From Faecalibacterium prausnitzii (lineage in GTDB: Bacteria > Bacillota > Clostridia > Oscillospirales > Ruminococcaceae), in NCBI RefSeq assembly GCF_003287405.1, contig NZ_PRLD01000008.1, forward strand, positions 62,001 to 126,000: a stretch of 64,000 nt of DNA. Reading direction: 5' to 3'. Both the position numbers and the translations under genes were made by a program. Below are positions 7,666-15,633 of this stretch, in pieces (position 1 is the first letter of the stretch; each line of letters begins with the position of its first letter). The notes under the pieces were generated by a model that did not search any database, had not been told where the DNA came from, and saw nothing but the letters and a program-made list of their open reading frames with translations.

Positions 7666-9057
7666 TTAGCCGACGGTGTAGCCAACAGACTCCATGCCGT
7701 CCAGCAGAGTCTCGACAGCCTCTTCGGGGGTCTGATCGCCGTAGTCGATGTTGTCGAACACTTCCTGATAGATGCCGGTGCCGGAAGCCTTCAGGTCGTT
7801 GTTCTCGAACAGGGGATCCAGCTTGTTGGTGGTGAATGCCATGACCTTGGCATTTGCGTCAGCAACCAGGCTCTTGACAGCGCCGGCGTCCTGAGCAAAC
7901 TTCAGGCCAGCCTTGGAAGCGGGGATGCCGCACTCAGAACCCATGATGGAAGCGCCCTTCTCCTCGTTCAGCAGGAAGTTGATCAGGGTAGCAGCCTCGG
8001 CAACGTTCTTGCAGGTCTTGGTGATAGCCAGACCCATGGACACCTTGGAGAAGCCGCCGTTGTTGTCGCCGAACTTGATCTCCTCGCCGACGGTGAAGCC
8101 GTCCTTGTTGCTGTCGTCCAGAGCGGAAGCGTACTTGGTAGCAGCGGAATCCCACTCGAAGATGCCTGCGATCTTACCGGTGATCCACTCGTTGGACTGG
8201 TGGGTAGCGGTATCGGAGTTTGCAGAGTAGTAGGTCTTCAGGTTCATCATGACGTGGTTGTCCACCAGGCTCTTGATGAAGGCCAGACCATCAGCGATCT
8301 CGTCCTCGGTGTAGTTCAGGGTGGAGGTAACGGGATCTGCCCAGTCCTTGCCGTACTTGGACTCGAGGTAGAACACCATCAGGATCATACGGTCGTATGC
8401 GCCCAGGTGCATGGGGTAGTAATCGTTGCCCAGCTTCTCCTGGAAAGCCTTACCGGCAGCCATCAGATCGTCCAGAGACTTGGGGACCTCGGTGATGCCA
8501 GCCTTATTAAAGGTGGTCATGTTCCAGTAGAAGATACGGCCGGTCATGGAGACGGGCACGCACTGCTGGCTGTTGGCCACATAGCAAGCGTCCATAGCAG
8601 CGGCATCCCACTGGGTCAGGTCGATGAACTTGGAGGTGGTGTTCAGGTCCACGAACTTGCTGCCGTCGGCAGAGTAGTTGTACAGCCAGTTCCAGTTCAC
8701 CTGGCAGACATCCTGTGCGTTGCCTGCGATGAAGGCAGCAGCCATCTTCTCTTCCCAGCCGGACCATGCGGCGAAGGTGGGCTCTACGGTGATGTTGGAG
8801 TGCTCAGCCTGGAAAGCCTCCAGAGCGCTCTGGTAAGCAGCGTGACGGCTGTCGCCGCCCCACCAGCTGATGCTCAGGTTGACGGGGCCGTCAGACAGAG
8901 CCAGACTCTCATCTGCGGAAGCAGCGGGGGCCTGAGAAGCAGCGGAAGAAGCGGTGGAAGAAGCAGCGGGCTTGCTGCCGCAGGCAGCCAGCAGACCTGC
9001 AGCACCGACAGCGCCGGTAGCCATCAGGAAGTTACGACGAGAAATTGCCTTGCTCAT
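7666..9057 (-). CDS. Extracellular sugar-binding lipoprotein of ABC importer
   Basis: 463 residues from the ATG preceded by AGGAGGAG; upstream in-frame sequence has no site. The N-terminus MSKAISRRNFLMATG combines a twin-arginine-like motif with a lipobox LAAC (C26), so it is a lipid-anchored protein that may use the Tat route. A Ser/Ala linker is followed by a family 1 solute-binding fold (PF01547-like; NLSISWWGG, SALEAFQAEHSNITVEP). It captures a carbohydrate for the two downstream permeases. The GH28/GH105 neighbourhood suggests uronate or pectin oligosaccharides. The upstream gap carries several palindromes that could be operators. Confidence 0.92.
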   Translation of the reverse strand: MSKAISRRNFLMATGAVGAAGLLAACGSKPAASSTASSAASQAPAASADESLALSDGPVNLSISWWGGDSRHAAYQSALEAFQAEHSNITVEPTFAAWSGWEEKMAAAFIAGNAQDVCQVNWNWLYNYSADGSKFVDLNTTSKFIDLTQWDAAAMDACYVANSQQCVPVSMTGRIFYWNMTTFNKAGITEVPKSLDDLMAAGKAFQEKLGNDYYPMHLGAYDRMILMVFYLESKYGKDWADPVTSTLNYTEDEIADGLAFIKSLVDNHVMMNLKTYYSANSDTATHQSNEWITGKIAGIFEWDSAATKYASALDDSNKDGFTVGEEIKFGDNNGGFSKVSMGLAITKTCKNVAEAATLINFLLNEEKGASIMGSECGIPASKAGLKFAQDAGAVKSLVADANAKVMAFTTNKLDPLFENNDLKASGTGIYQEVFDNIDYGDQTPEEAVETLLDGMESVGYTVG

Positions 9058-9114
9058 TTTTGTTCTCCTCCTAATAGAAAACATCTTCATGTAGGGGGTC
9101 TGCACATATCCCCC

Positions 9115-9124
9115 TTGTATACAA
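9115..9124. promoter_or_regulatory. TTGTATACAA palindrome upstream of the binding-protein gene
   Basis: A perfect 10-bp palindrome 58 bases upstream of the start codon. Close copies occur at 9268 (TTGTATAC) and 10114 (TTGTATACAA). It could be an operator or simply an overlap with -10-like sequence; no binding protein can be named. Confidence 0.3.
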
Positions 9125-9448
9125 TTATGATAACAAAAGCCACCGAAAAAAGAAAGATGCAATTTACAGTGATACGGGATAAAAACGTACAAATATTGCT
9201 CTTGTTTTTGAAAGAGATTCGACGTCCTTGCCGAAATGAATAAACTTGCGCTGAAAAACTGTGCAACTTGTATACTTCAATGACTTGCATAAAAATCTGG
9301 GATGCAACATGGGAAGAACGGCAAAAATTTCAATAATTCCTGTTACATTTACCGTTCTGCCTGTAATTTTTTATGCTCTGCCGCCCCCCGCTGCTCTCTT
9401 CTTTTCCCACTCCCTCCCCCCTCCGTCGAGTAATTGCCCAGCCCGAAC

Positions 9449-9533
9449 TGATATATCAATAGCGCAAAAAACGTGCGTATTTCGCCCAGTTGATATATCA
9501 GTGGCCGCGAAACACAGCAAATTAATATATCAA
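9449..9533. promoter_or_regulatory. Three phased TGATATATCA-type boxes
   Basis: TGATATATCA occurs at 9449-9458 and 9491-9500, and TAATATATCA at 9523-9532. Centres are 42 and 32 bases apart, close to four and three helical turns, so all three would face the same side of DNA. A related palindrome overlaps the promoter of the esterase-MBL gene at 39915-39934. A GntR-like or similar regulator is possible but not identifiable. Confidence 0.4.
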
Positions 9534-9605
9534 TCTGTATACAGCCTGTTGGGGATACCCCTTCCGTCTGCTCACTGTGTTCGCAGCCACCTTCCCCAAG
9601 GGCAG

Positions 9606-9800
9606 CGTCCTCGCCCTCTCAGTCACCTGCGGTGACAGACTCCCCCTTTTGTCGCTGCGCGACATCTTCCCCCGGAACGGGGGAAGTCTTTCCTCAAAGG
9701 GAGAGCCCTTGGCATAGCGGCAAAGTTCTCGGTTAAACCGTAAAGTTTGCGGGCGTGCCAGCTCCCCCTTGGGGGAGCTGTCGCGCAGCGACTGAGGGGC
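9606..9800. repeat. Family A variant repeat (copy A6), composite
   Basis: It starts with CCTCGCCCTCTCAGTC as in family A but then contains two extra hairpins (CACCTGCGGTG; CTTCCCCCGGAACGGGGGAAG) before the shared core GGGAGAGCCCTTGGCATAGCGG and the ending GTCGCGCAGCGACTGAGGGGC. It looks like an element with another inserted or fused copy. Confidence 0.6.
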
Positions 9801-9810
9801 TATGGATGGA

Positions 9811-9872
9811 GAAGCGAAAAAAGCGTTAAAGCGATAGCGCCGACTGGCGCAGCGCTAGCTTTTTTGTGCTTC
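9811..9872. repeat. Long hairpin repeat D1 following family A variant
   Basis: GAAGC-AAAAAAGC pairs with GCTTTTTT-GCTTC, enclosing an inner stem GCGCC-gact-GGCGC. The copy D2 at 59203-59263 has the same layout in the same position after a family A variant, with different arm sequences. Confidence 0.5.
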
Positions 9873-10082
9873 GACTTCTTCTTTAGGATTGTCAAGGGCG
9901 AGCAGCCCTTGGCCCGTTGCGGGGTGGGTGGAGTCCAGAGGTAGGGAGGGGGGAGTCGGAACACCCCTCCCTACCTTTGGCCCAGCGGAGCGTCCCTGCA
10001 CGCTTGCGGCAAGCAGAATCTTCCCCCGTGAAGCGGAGCGTAGCGAGACTGAGGGGGTAACTCTTCCGCAATCCACGCAAAA

Positions 10083-10114
10083 AAGCCGCTGCACCCAACG
10101 CGGCGCAGCGGCTT
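10083..10114 (-). terminator. Terminator of the rex-tdk operon
   Basis: On the minus strand AAGCCGCTGC pairs with GCAGCGGCTT followed by a T run, 20 bases after the tdk stop. Confidence 0.85.
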
Positions 10115-10134
10115 GTATACAACATAAAAGTATC

Positions 10135-10740
10135 TCAGTTTTTCTTTGCAGCGTAGAACGCCCGCCGCGCTTTGAAGTAACACTGGGGGCACATACTGAC
10201 ATACTGCACATCGTTTTCAAGGTCGATGGCTACCTGCTCGCCCTCAAAGACGAACTGTCCGTTCACCTTGCGGCAGTTGCAGATGGCCTTGCGCCCGCAG
10301 GTGCAGATGGTTTTCATCTCTTCGATGGTGTGCGCCAGCTCCAGCAGACGGGTAGAGCCCGGGAAGCCCTTGAGGGAAAAATCTGCCCGCAGACCGTAGC
10401 AGATCACCGGGATGTTCAGATCTACCGTGACCATGAACAGCTGCTCAGCCTGCTCCGGGGTAAAGAACTGGCTCTCGTCGCACAGCACACAGGCCAGCGG
10501 GCCAGAAGCATCGTTTGCCGCCTTCACGGCTTCGAACACGTTCAGCTCCGGCGGGATCAGCAGGTCTGCCTTGCGGCGCACGCCCAGACGGCTCACCAGC
10601 TCCCCGCCGCCCTTGGTATCCACCTGCGGCTTTAAAATGAGCACCTTCATGCCCTGCTCTTCGTAGTTGTGTGCCACCTGCATCAGCGCCGTGCTCTTGC
10701 CGCTGTTCATGGCACCGTAGCGGAAATACAATTTTGCCAT
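10135..10740 (-). CDS. tdk: Thymidine kinase
   Basis: The 201-residue protein is a full-length type II (bacterial) thymidine kinase, which phosphorylates thymidine with ATP in the salvage pathway. Visible landmarks are the P-loop GAMNSGKST (9-17), the catalytic CDESQFF (D88, E89), and the structural zinc site supplied by CTCGRKAIC in the lasso region and CPQC near the C-terminus. It begins four bases after the rex stop with GGAGTG as ribosome binding site, so it is cotranscribed with rex. A clear terminator follows. Confidence 0.97.
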   Translation of the reverse strand: MAKLYFRYGAMNSGKSTALMQVAHNYEEQGMKVLILKPQVDTKGGGELVSRLGVRRKADLLIPPELNVFEAVKAANDASGPLACVLCDESQFFTPEQAEQLFMVTVDLNIPVICYGLRADFSLKGFPGSTRLLELAHTIEEMKTICTCGRKAICNCRKVNGQFVFEGEQVAIDLENDVQYVSMCPQCYFKARRAFYAAKKN

Positions 10741-10744
10741 GCCG

Positions 10745-11386
10745 TCACTCCTGATTGCGCAGACGGTAGCCCAAGCTCATCAGGCTGTCGCCCAGATGGA
10801 CGTTTTCCACCACCACATTGGGGTAAGACACCGACAGGTCATAGTGGGAGAAGTTCCAGAAGCCCTCGATGCCCAGATCCACCAGCCGTCCGCTGACCTG
10901 CTGTGCACCATCGCGGGGGACGCAGAGCACCGCCACCTTGGGCTTGTTTTCCTCACAGAAGGCTTCCAGCTCGTCAATGTGCCGGATGCGGATACCGCTG
11001 ATCTCCTTGCCCACCTCGCTCTCGGCCACGTCAAAGGCCGCGATCAGCTTGTAGCCGTTGGTATCGGTGGTGATAAAGCGGCTCACCGCCTTGCCCAGAC
11101 GGCCGCAGCCGATCAGAATGGTGGGCAGACGGTCGCCGTTGCCGAACAGCAGGCTTTCCAGAATGGAAAGCAGGTTCTCCACCGAGTAGCCGATGCCCTG
11201 TCGGCCGTTCACGTCACCGATGCAGTTGAAGTCCTGCCGCACCTGTGAGGCGGTGGTGCCCATCTGAGAGGCCAGCTCCCGGGAGGAGATGCTGGTAATG
11301 CCGTCGGCCTGCAAGGAGCGCAGATACCGGTAATATTTGGGGAGACGCTTGATCACAGGGATCGATGCTTTTTGGGGGGTGTTCAT
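10745..11386 (-). CDS. rex: Redox-sensing transcriptional repressor Rex
   Basis: 213 residues from the ATG with AAGGAG upstream. Residues 1-85 form the winged helix (PVIKRLPKYYRYL, SSRELASQMGTTASQVRQDF), followed by an NAD(H)-binding Rossmann fold with GCGRLG (93-98) and the C-terminal swap helix. Rex senses the NADH/NAD+ ratio and releases DNA when NADH is high, derepressing fermentative genes. The last gene of the window, an iron alcohol dehydrogenase, has a close match to the clostridial Rex operator over its -10. rex leads an operon with tdk and has its own strong promoter. Confidence 0.97.
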   Translation of the reverse strand: MNTPQKASIPVIKRLPKYYRYLRSLQADGITSISSRELASQMGTTASQVRQDFNCIGDVNGRQGIGYSVENLLSILESLLFGNGDRLPTILIGCGRLGKAVSRFITTDTNGYKLIAAFDVAESEVGKEISGIRIRHIDELEAFCEENKPKVAVLCVPRDGAQQVSGRLVDLGIEGFWNFSHYDLSVSYPNVVVENVHLGDSLMSLGYRLRNQE

Positions 11387-11491
11387 AGCAAAATTCTCCT
11401 TTCTGCCCAACGCGCTGCAGCTTCTGCCGCCATGCAAGGGGCTTCTTTGCGCGCAGAGAGATGTTCCATTTTATCCTATTATATTATTTAA

Positions 11492-11519
11492 AGTATACAG
11501 CATGAAAGGCGAATGTCAA
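11492..11519 (-). promoter_or_regulatory. Sigma-A type promoter of rex-tdk
   Basis: On the minus strand a perfect TTGACA (11514-11519) and TATACT (11492-11497) are 16 bases apart. A possible Rex half-site TTTGTGAA lies just upstream, but no full palindrome is visible. Confidence 0.7.
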
Positions 11520-11640
11520 ATACCTATTTATAAAAAAGCAAAAAATTCACAAAGTTTTTTGTTTCTTTTCTCCTGTATACTTCCCCGGTTGCCGGGGGAT
11601 ACTGACCCCACAAAGACCCCGCTACGGAAGGAGAACGCGC

Positions 11641-12324
11641 ATGGATACGGCAAAAGACACCCCCGCAGAGCAGCACCGGATGGAAAAAGAGGATATCGAG
11701 GATCTGGGCACGGTCACCCTGAGCCGGGGCGGTCATGTCATCCACTGCCTGACCGTCATCGGCCAGATCGAAGGACACACCGAAGCGCCGCAGGGGCAAA
11801 AAACCACCAAGTACGAACACGTCATCCCACAGCTGGTGGCGGTGCAGGAGGACCCCCGCATCGAAGGGCTGCTGGTGCTGCTGAACACGGTGGGCGGCGA
11901 TGTGGAGACCGGTCTTGCACTGGCAGAGCTGATTGCCAGCATCTCCAAGCCCAGCGCCACGCTGGTGCTGGGCGGCGGGCACTCCATCGGCATCCCGCTG
12001 GCGGTCAGCGCGCGGCACAGCTTTATTGTGCCCACCGCCACCATGACGGTGCATCCGGTGCGACACTCCGGGCTGATCTTGGGCGTACCGCAGACCATGC
12101 ACTGCTTTGAGCAGATGCAGCAGCGCATCACCGGCTTTGTAGCCGCCCACAGCGGTATGCCCGAAAAGCGCTACACCCAGCTGATGCTCCACACCGGGGA
12201 GCTGGTCATGGACATGGGCACGGTGCTGGACGGGTGCCGCGCCGTAAAGGAAAAGCTGATCGATGAACTGGGCGGTCTTTCGGACGCGCTGGCGTGGCTG
12301 TATAAGGAAATTGAGCAGGGGTGA
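11641..12324 (+). CDS. tepA: ClpP-like serine protease, TepA/translocation-enhancing type
   Basis: This 227-residue protein belongs to the TepA branch of the ClpP/crotonase fold. GGGHSIGIPLA holds the likely nucleophile S115, MTVHPVRHSG supplies the histidine (H138 or H142), and NTVGGDVETG is the oxyanion loop. ATP-independent TepA-type proteins have been linked to protein secretion in Bacillus; the substrate is not known here. The gene sits directly upstream of ftsK/spoIIIE, the usual clostridial arrangement. A palindromic family B element separates the two and ftsK has its own promoter. Confidence 0.85.
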   Translation: MDTAKDTPAEQHRMEKEDIEDLGTVTLSRGGHVIHCLTVIGQIEGHTEAPQGQKTTKYEHVIPQLVAVQEDPRIEGLLVLLNTVGGDVETGLALAELIASISKPSATLVLGGGHSIGIPLAVSARHSFIVPTATMTVHPVRHSGLILGVPQTMHCFEQMQQRITGFVAAHSGMPEKRYTQLMLHTGELVMDMGTVLDGCRAVKEKLIDELGGLSDALAWLYKEIEQG

Positions 12325-12349
12325 AGCTTTGCAGCTTTCCCTCAGCCAG

Positions 12350-12463
12350 ACGATTTGAACTGCGCTCCGCGTTGCTCTGCGCAGAAACAGCGGAAAAATT
12401 ATTTTTTATTTCGCGTTTGTCGCGCTCTGCGGAGCGCTCCAAACGCCTTTTCACGAGAGGGGC
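12350..12463 (-). repeat. Family B two-hairpin intergenic element (copy B1)
   Basis: Read on the minus strand: CCCCTCTCGTGAAAA, a hairpin GCGTTTG..GCGCTC-cgca-GAGCGC..CAAACGC (12413-12446), an A/T spacer ending TTTTTCCGCTG, a second stem CTGCGC/GCGCAG, and the tail TTCAAATCGTC. It lies between tepA and ftsK. Confidence 0.7.
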
Positions 12464-12504
12464 TGGGCTCGTTCCATTTTCCTCAAGAAAAACAACATTA
12501 TGGT

Positions 12505-12533
12505 TTGCCATTTTTGCCCTTGCGTGGTACAAT
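12505..12533 (+). promoter_or_regulatory. Sigma-A type promoter of ftsK
   Basis: TTGCCA (12505-12510), 17 bases, TACAAT (12528-12533), 48 bases before the start codon. Confidence 0.6.
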
Positions 12534-12580
12534 AGTAGAATCAATTATTGTGTCTATGGGAAGTTGGGGAACAGAGTAGA

Positions 12581-15445
12581 ATGGCAACGAAAAAACGAAA
12601 ATCAACGAAACGGCGTACTGCTGCCCGCCGTAAAAAGGCAGAACAGCGGCTCCCGGCAGGGCTTGGCACACTGTTTGGCGGCCTGCTGCTGATGGTGCTG
12701 GCCTTTGTGCAGGGCGATTCCGTATGGCGGGTGCTCCATGATGTGCTGTTCGGGCTGTTCGGCTGCGGCAGCTTTGTGCTGGGTGCGGCCGTGTGCTGTC
12801 TGGCCGTTTTGTACACCCGGGGCGAGGAGCTGCTGTCCCGCATCCTCAAGCTGGTGCTAGGGCTTGTCTTTGTCTGCGGCACGGTCATCGTGTTTTCCGA
12901 TATCCAGCCGCAGGGGCTGTCGGCGCTGCAAATGCTTTCTGCCTGCTACGCCAACGGCGTCAACGCATGGCTGTCCGGCGGCGCAATAGGCTTTGTGCTG
13001 GGCGGCGTGCTGCTTTTGCTGTGCGGTCGCCCGGCGGCAAACCTCATCATGATCGTGCTCTTGCTGTGCGGCAGCCTGTACATTTTCGATATCACCCCCG
13101 CCGAGGTCTGGGTCTGGCTGTGCGCCGTCACCGGCGGCATCCACGCCCGCGGCTCTGCCTTTGCAGAGCAAAGCGCCGCCCGCCGCGCCGAGCGTGCCGC
13201 CATCCGGCAGGCAGAGCGGGAGATCGACGAGGAATACGACGAAACCGAGGACGAGCCGCTGGACGAGGAGGACGAGCCTGCCGTGCTGCATCTGGGGGTG
13301 CCGGACTGGATGTCCGGCGTGCTGCGCTGGGGGCATAAGGTAACGCAGGAGATGGAAGCAGACGCGGCGGACACCGAAGCTGCGCCCGCCGCCCCTGCCC
13401 AGCCGGAACCTGCCACACCGCCCATCACCCCGGTGCGGGTCAGCATTGCGCATCCCCGCGCCGCCTTTGACGTAGACCTTGGCCCCGACCACACTGCTCT
13501 CTCCGAGGGTGGCAGCGAGCCCATTGAGCCGCTGATCGTTGGGCCGGGCGGCACCTTCGGGCAGGATCCGCTGCACCCTGCACCCAAACCCACGCCGCCG
13601 CCCATCGTGGCAGACCCGGTAGTCACCGCTGCGGCAGATTTCTTTGCCAAAGATGCCCCCCAGCCGGAAGAGCCTGCCCCTGCCCCCGCTTTTGATACTT
13701 CCATCGTCCAGCCGACAGCGCCGGTAGTGCAGCCGCAGATGCCGCCGCAGCCGGAAGCTGCGCCCATCCAGCCCGCCGTGCCCCGGGTGAGCGCCGAGAA
13801 CGCCGTGGCGTTCCGCTCTGCGCCGGACGAGGACGGCTGGATCAGCATCACCGCCGAACCGGTGGAGGAAAAGGACATCAACTCGCTGGTGGCAGCGGCC
13901 ATGGAAAAACCCGCCGTCTCCGAGCAGGCAGCCGCTACTGCCCCCACCGAGGAAGCCGAGCCGGTGGACAGCTACGAGTACCAGTACCCGCCCATCGAGC
14001 TGTTTGAAAAAACGCAGGAGGAAAGCGACCCCGGCGCACAGGAGGAGCTGAAAGCCAACGCCCAGAAGCTGGTGGACACGCTGGAAAGCTTCGGCGTGCG
14101 CACCCGGGTGCTGGATATCTCCCGCGGACCTTCTGTCACCCGGTACGAGCTGCAGCCCATGGCAGGCGTGAAGATCAGCCGCATCACCTCGCTGGCAGAC
14201 GATATCGCCCTGAACCTTGCGGTGGCTGACGTGCGTATGGAAGCCCCCATCCCCGGCAAGCCCGCCGTGGGCATCGAGGTGCCCAACCACAAAAAGACCG
14301 CCGTTTCCATCCGCAGCATCTTTGAGAGCCAGAGCTTTCTGCGCATGACCTCGCCGCTGGGCATCGCCCTTGGCAAGGACATTGCCGGTGTGGCGCAGGT
14401 GACCGACCTGTGCAAGATGCCCCACCTGCTCATCGCGGGCAGCACCGGCAGCGGTAAATCCGTGTGCGTGAACAGCATCATCATGAGCCTGCTGTTCCGC
14501 TCCAGCCCGGAGGACGTGAAGCTGCTGCTCATCGACCCCAAGGTGGTGGAGCTGGCCGAGTATAACGGCATCCCCCACCTGCTGATGCCCGTTGTCACCG
14601 AGCCCCGCAAGGCCGCCGGTGCACTGGGCAGCGCGGTGCAGGAGATGGAGCGCCGCTACCGCCTGTTTGCAGAGAACAACGTGCGCGACATCAAGTCCTT
14701 CAACAAGCTGGCTGCCGAGCAGCCGGAGCTGGAAAAGATGCCCTACATCGCCATTATCATCGATGAGCTGGCCGATTTGATGATGGTGGTGGGCAAGGAT
14801 GTGGAAGATTCCATCTGCCGCATCGCTCAGAAAGCCCGTGCCGCCGGTATGCACCTGATCGTTGCCACCCAGCGCCCCAGCGTGGACGTGATCACCGGCC
14901 TGATCAAGGCCAACATCCCCAGCCGCATCGCCTTTGCGGTGTCCAGTCAGGTGGACAGCCGCACCATTCTGGACGGTGCCGGTGCAGAAAAGCTGCTGGG
15001 TCAGGGCGATATGCTCTTTATGCCCGTGGGCGCACCCAAGCCCACCCGTATCCAGGGCACCTTTGTGCGGGATGAAGAGATCAGCCGTGTGCTGGACTTC
15101 ATCAAGTCCAGCGCCACCGTGCAGTACGACGAAGCCATGATCGAGGCCATGGAAAAGCACGCCATTCAGGACGGCAAAAAGGGCGGCGGCGGTGCCGACG
15201 CCGAGGAGGACGCAGGCTCCGACCCCATGTTCAAGCAGGCCGTGGATGTGGTCATCGACGCCGGTCAGGCGTCCACCAGCCTTTTGCAGCGCCGCTGCAA
15301 GCTGGGCTACGCCCGCGCCGCCCGCATCATGGACGAGATGGAGCAAAAGAGCATCATTGGCCCCTACGAGGGCGCAAAGCCCCGCGCCGTGCTCATCAGC
15401 CGCCAGCAGTGGCTGGAAATGCAGATGAACCAACCGGAGGAATAA
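12581..15445 (+). CDS. ftsK: FtsK/SpoIIIE DNA translocase
   Basis: 954 residues from the ATG of [12 protein letters not shown]; the ribosome binding site is weak. After a basic start, about four membrane helices fill residues 25-180, then an acidic and Pro/Ala-rich linker (about 200-480). The motor follows with Walker A GSTGSGKS near residue 620 and Walker [11 protein letters not shown] near 725. The C-terminal 75 residues form the gamma winged helix that reads KOPS-type sequences ([22 protein letters not shown]). It pumps chromosomal DNA through the closing septum at the membrane. Whether it serves division, sporulation or both cannot be told. Confidence 0.95.
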   Translation: MATKKRKSTKRRTAARRKKAEQRLPAGLGTLFGGLLLMVLAFVQGDSVWRVLHDVLFGLFGCGSFVLGAAVCCLAVLYTRGEELLSRILKLVLGLVFVCGTVIVFSDIQPQGLSALQMLSACYANGVNAWLSGGAIGFVLGGVLLLLCGRPAANLIMIVLLLCGSLYIFDITPAEVWVWLCAVTGGIHARGSAFAEQSAARRAERAAIRQAEREIDEEYDETEDEPLDEEDEPAVLHLGVPDWMSGVLRWGHKVTQEMEADAADTEAAPAAPAQPEPATPPITPVRVSIAHPRAAFDVDLGPDHTALSEGGSEPIEPLIVGPGGTFGQDPLHPAPKPTPPPIVADPVVTAAADFFAKDAPQPEEPAPAPAFDTSIVQPTAPVVQPQMPPQPEAAPIQPAVPRVSAENAVAFRSAPDEDGWISITAEPVEEKDINSLVAAAMEKPAVSEQAAATAPTEEAEPVDSYEYQYPPIELFEKTQEESDPGAQEELKANAQKLVDTLESFGVRTRVLDISRGPSVTRYELQPMAGVKISRITSLADDIALNLAVADVRMEAPIPGKPAVGIEVPNHKKTAVSIRSIFESQSFLRMTSPLGIALGKDIAGVAQVTDLCKMPHLLIAGSTGSGKSVCVNSIIMSLLFRSSPEDVKLLLIDPKVVELAEYNGIPHLLMPVVTEPRKAAGALGSAVQEMERRYRLFAENNVRDIKSFNKLAAEQPELEKMPYIAIIIDELADLMMVVGKDVEDSICRIAQKARAAGMHLIVATQRPSVDVITGLIKANIPSRIAFAVSSQVDSRTILDGAGAEKLLGQGDMLFMPVGAPKPTRIQGTFVRDEEISRVLDFIKSSATVQYDEAMIEAMEKHAIQDGKKGGGGADAEEDAGSDPMFKQAVDVVIDAGQASTSLLQRRCKLGYARAARIMDEMEQKSIIGPYEGAKPRAVLISRQQWLEMQMNQPEE

Positions 15446-15457
15446 AACAAAAGCGCG

Positions 15458-15593
15458 CTCGCCCTCTCCGTCAATGCTTACGCATTGCCACCTCTCCCAA
15501 AGGGAGAGGCCTTGGCAGTCCGGCAAAGTTTCCGGTTTCGCCAGAGGCTCTCCCTTTGGGAGAGCTGGACGCGAAGCGGACTGAGAGGGCGAG
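15458..15593. repeat. Family A intergenic palindromic element (copy A1)
   Basis: Outer arms CTCGCCCTCTC and GAGAGGGCGAG close the element. Inside are mini-hairpin AATGC-tta-cGCATT, palindrome CTCTCCCAAAGGGAGAG, a central CCTTGGCA...GCCAGAGG part, then CTCTCCCTTTGGGAGAG and a second mini-hairpin. It fills the ftsK-ygiQ gap. Confidence 0.8.
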
Positions 15594-15633
15594 GACGCTG
15601 CCCGTGTTCAACCAAGAATGAGGATATCAGTAA

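Larger units (their letters stand above)
9058..10134. other. 1.08-kb gene-free region rich in palindromes
   Basis: I see no credible gene here. From left to right it holds the leader of the binding-protein gene with a TTGTATACAA palindrome (9115-9124), three TGATATATCA-type boxes (9449-9533), a family A variant repeat (9606-9800), a long hairpin repeat (9811-9872), a 13-bp perfect inverted repeat AGGTAGGGAGGGG/CCCCTCCCTACCT (9939-9976), and the terminator of rex-tdk (10083-10114). Confidence 0.7.

Noticed and set aside
9449-9533. Three spaced repeats as a CRISPR array
   Set aside because: Repeats are 10 bp, spacers differ in length, and no cas genes are present.
11541-11556. Rex operator in front of rex
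   Set aside because: Only one half-site (TTTGTGAA) is visible with no matching second half, so autoregulation is not supported.
12857-15526. 889-codon minus-strand frame
   Set aside because: Antisense of ftsK; GC-rich codon usage keeps the complementary frame open.
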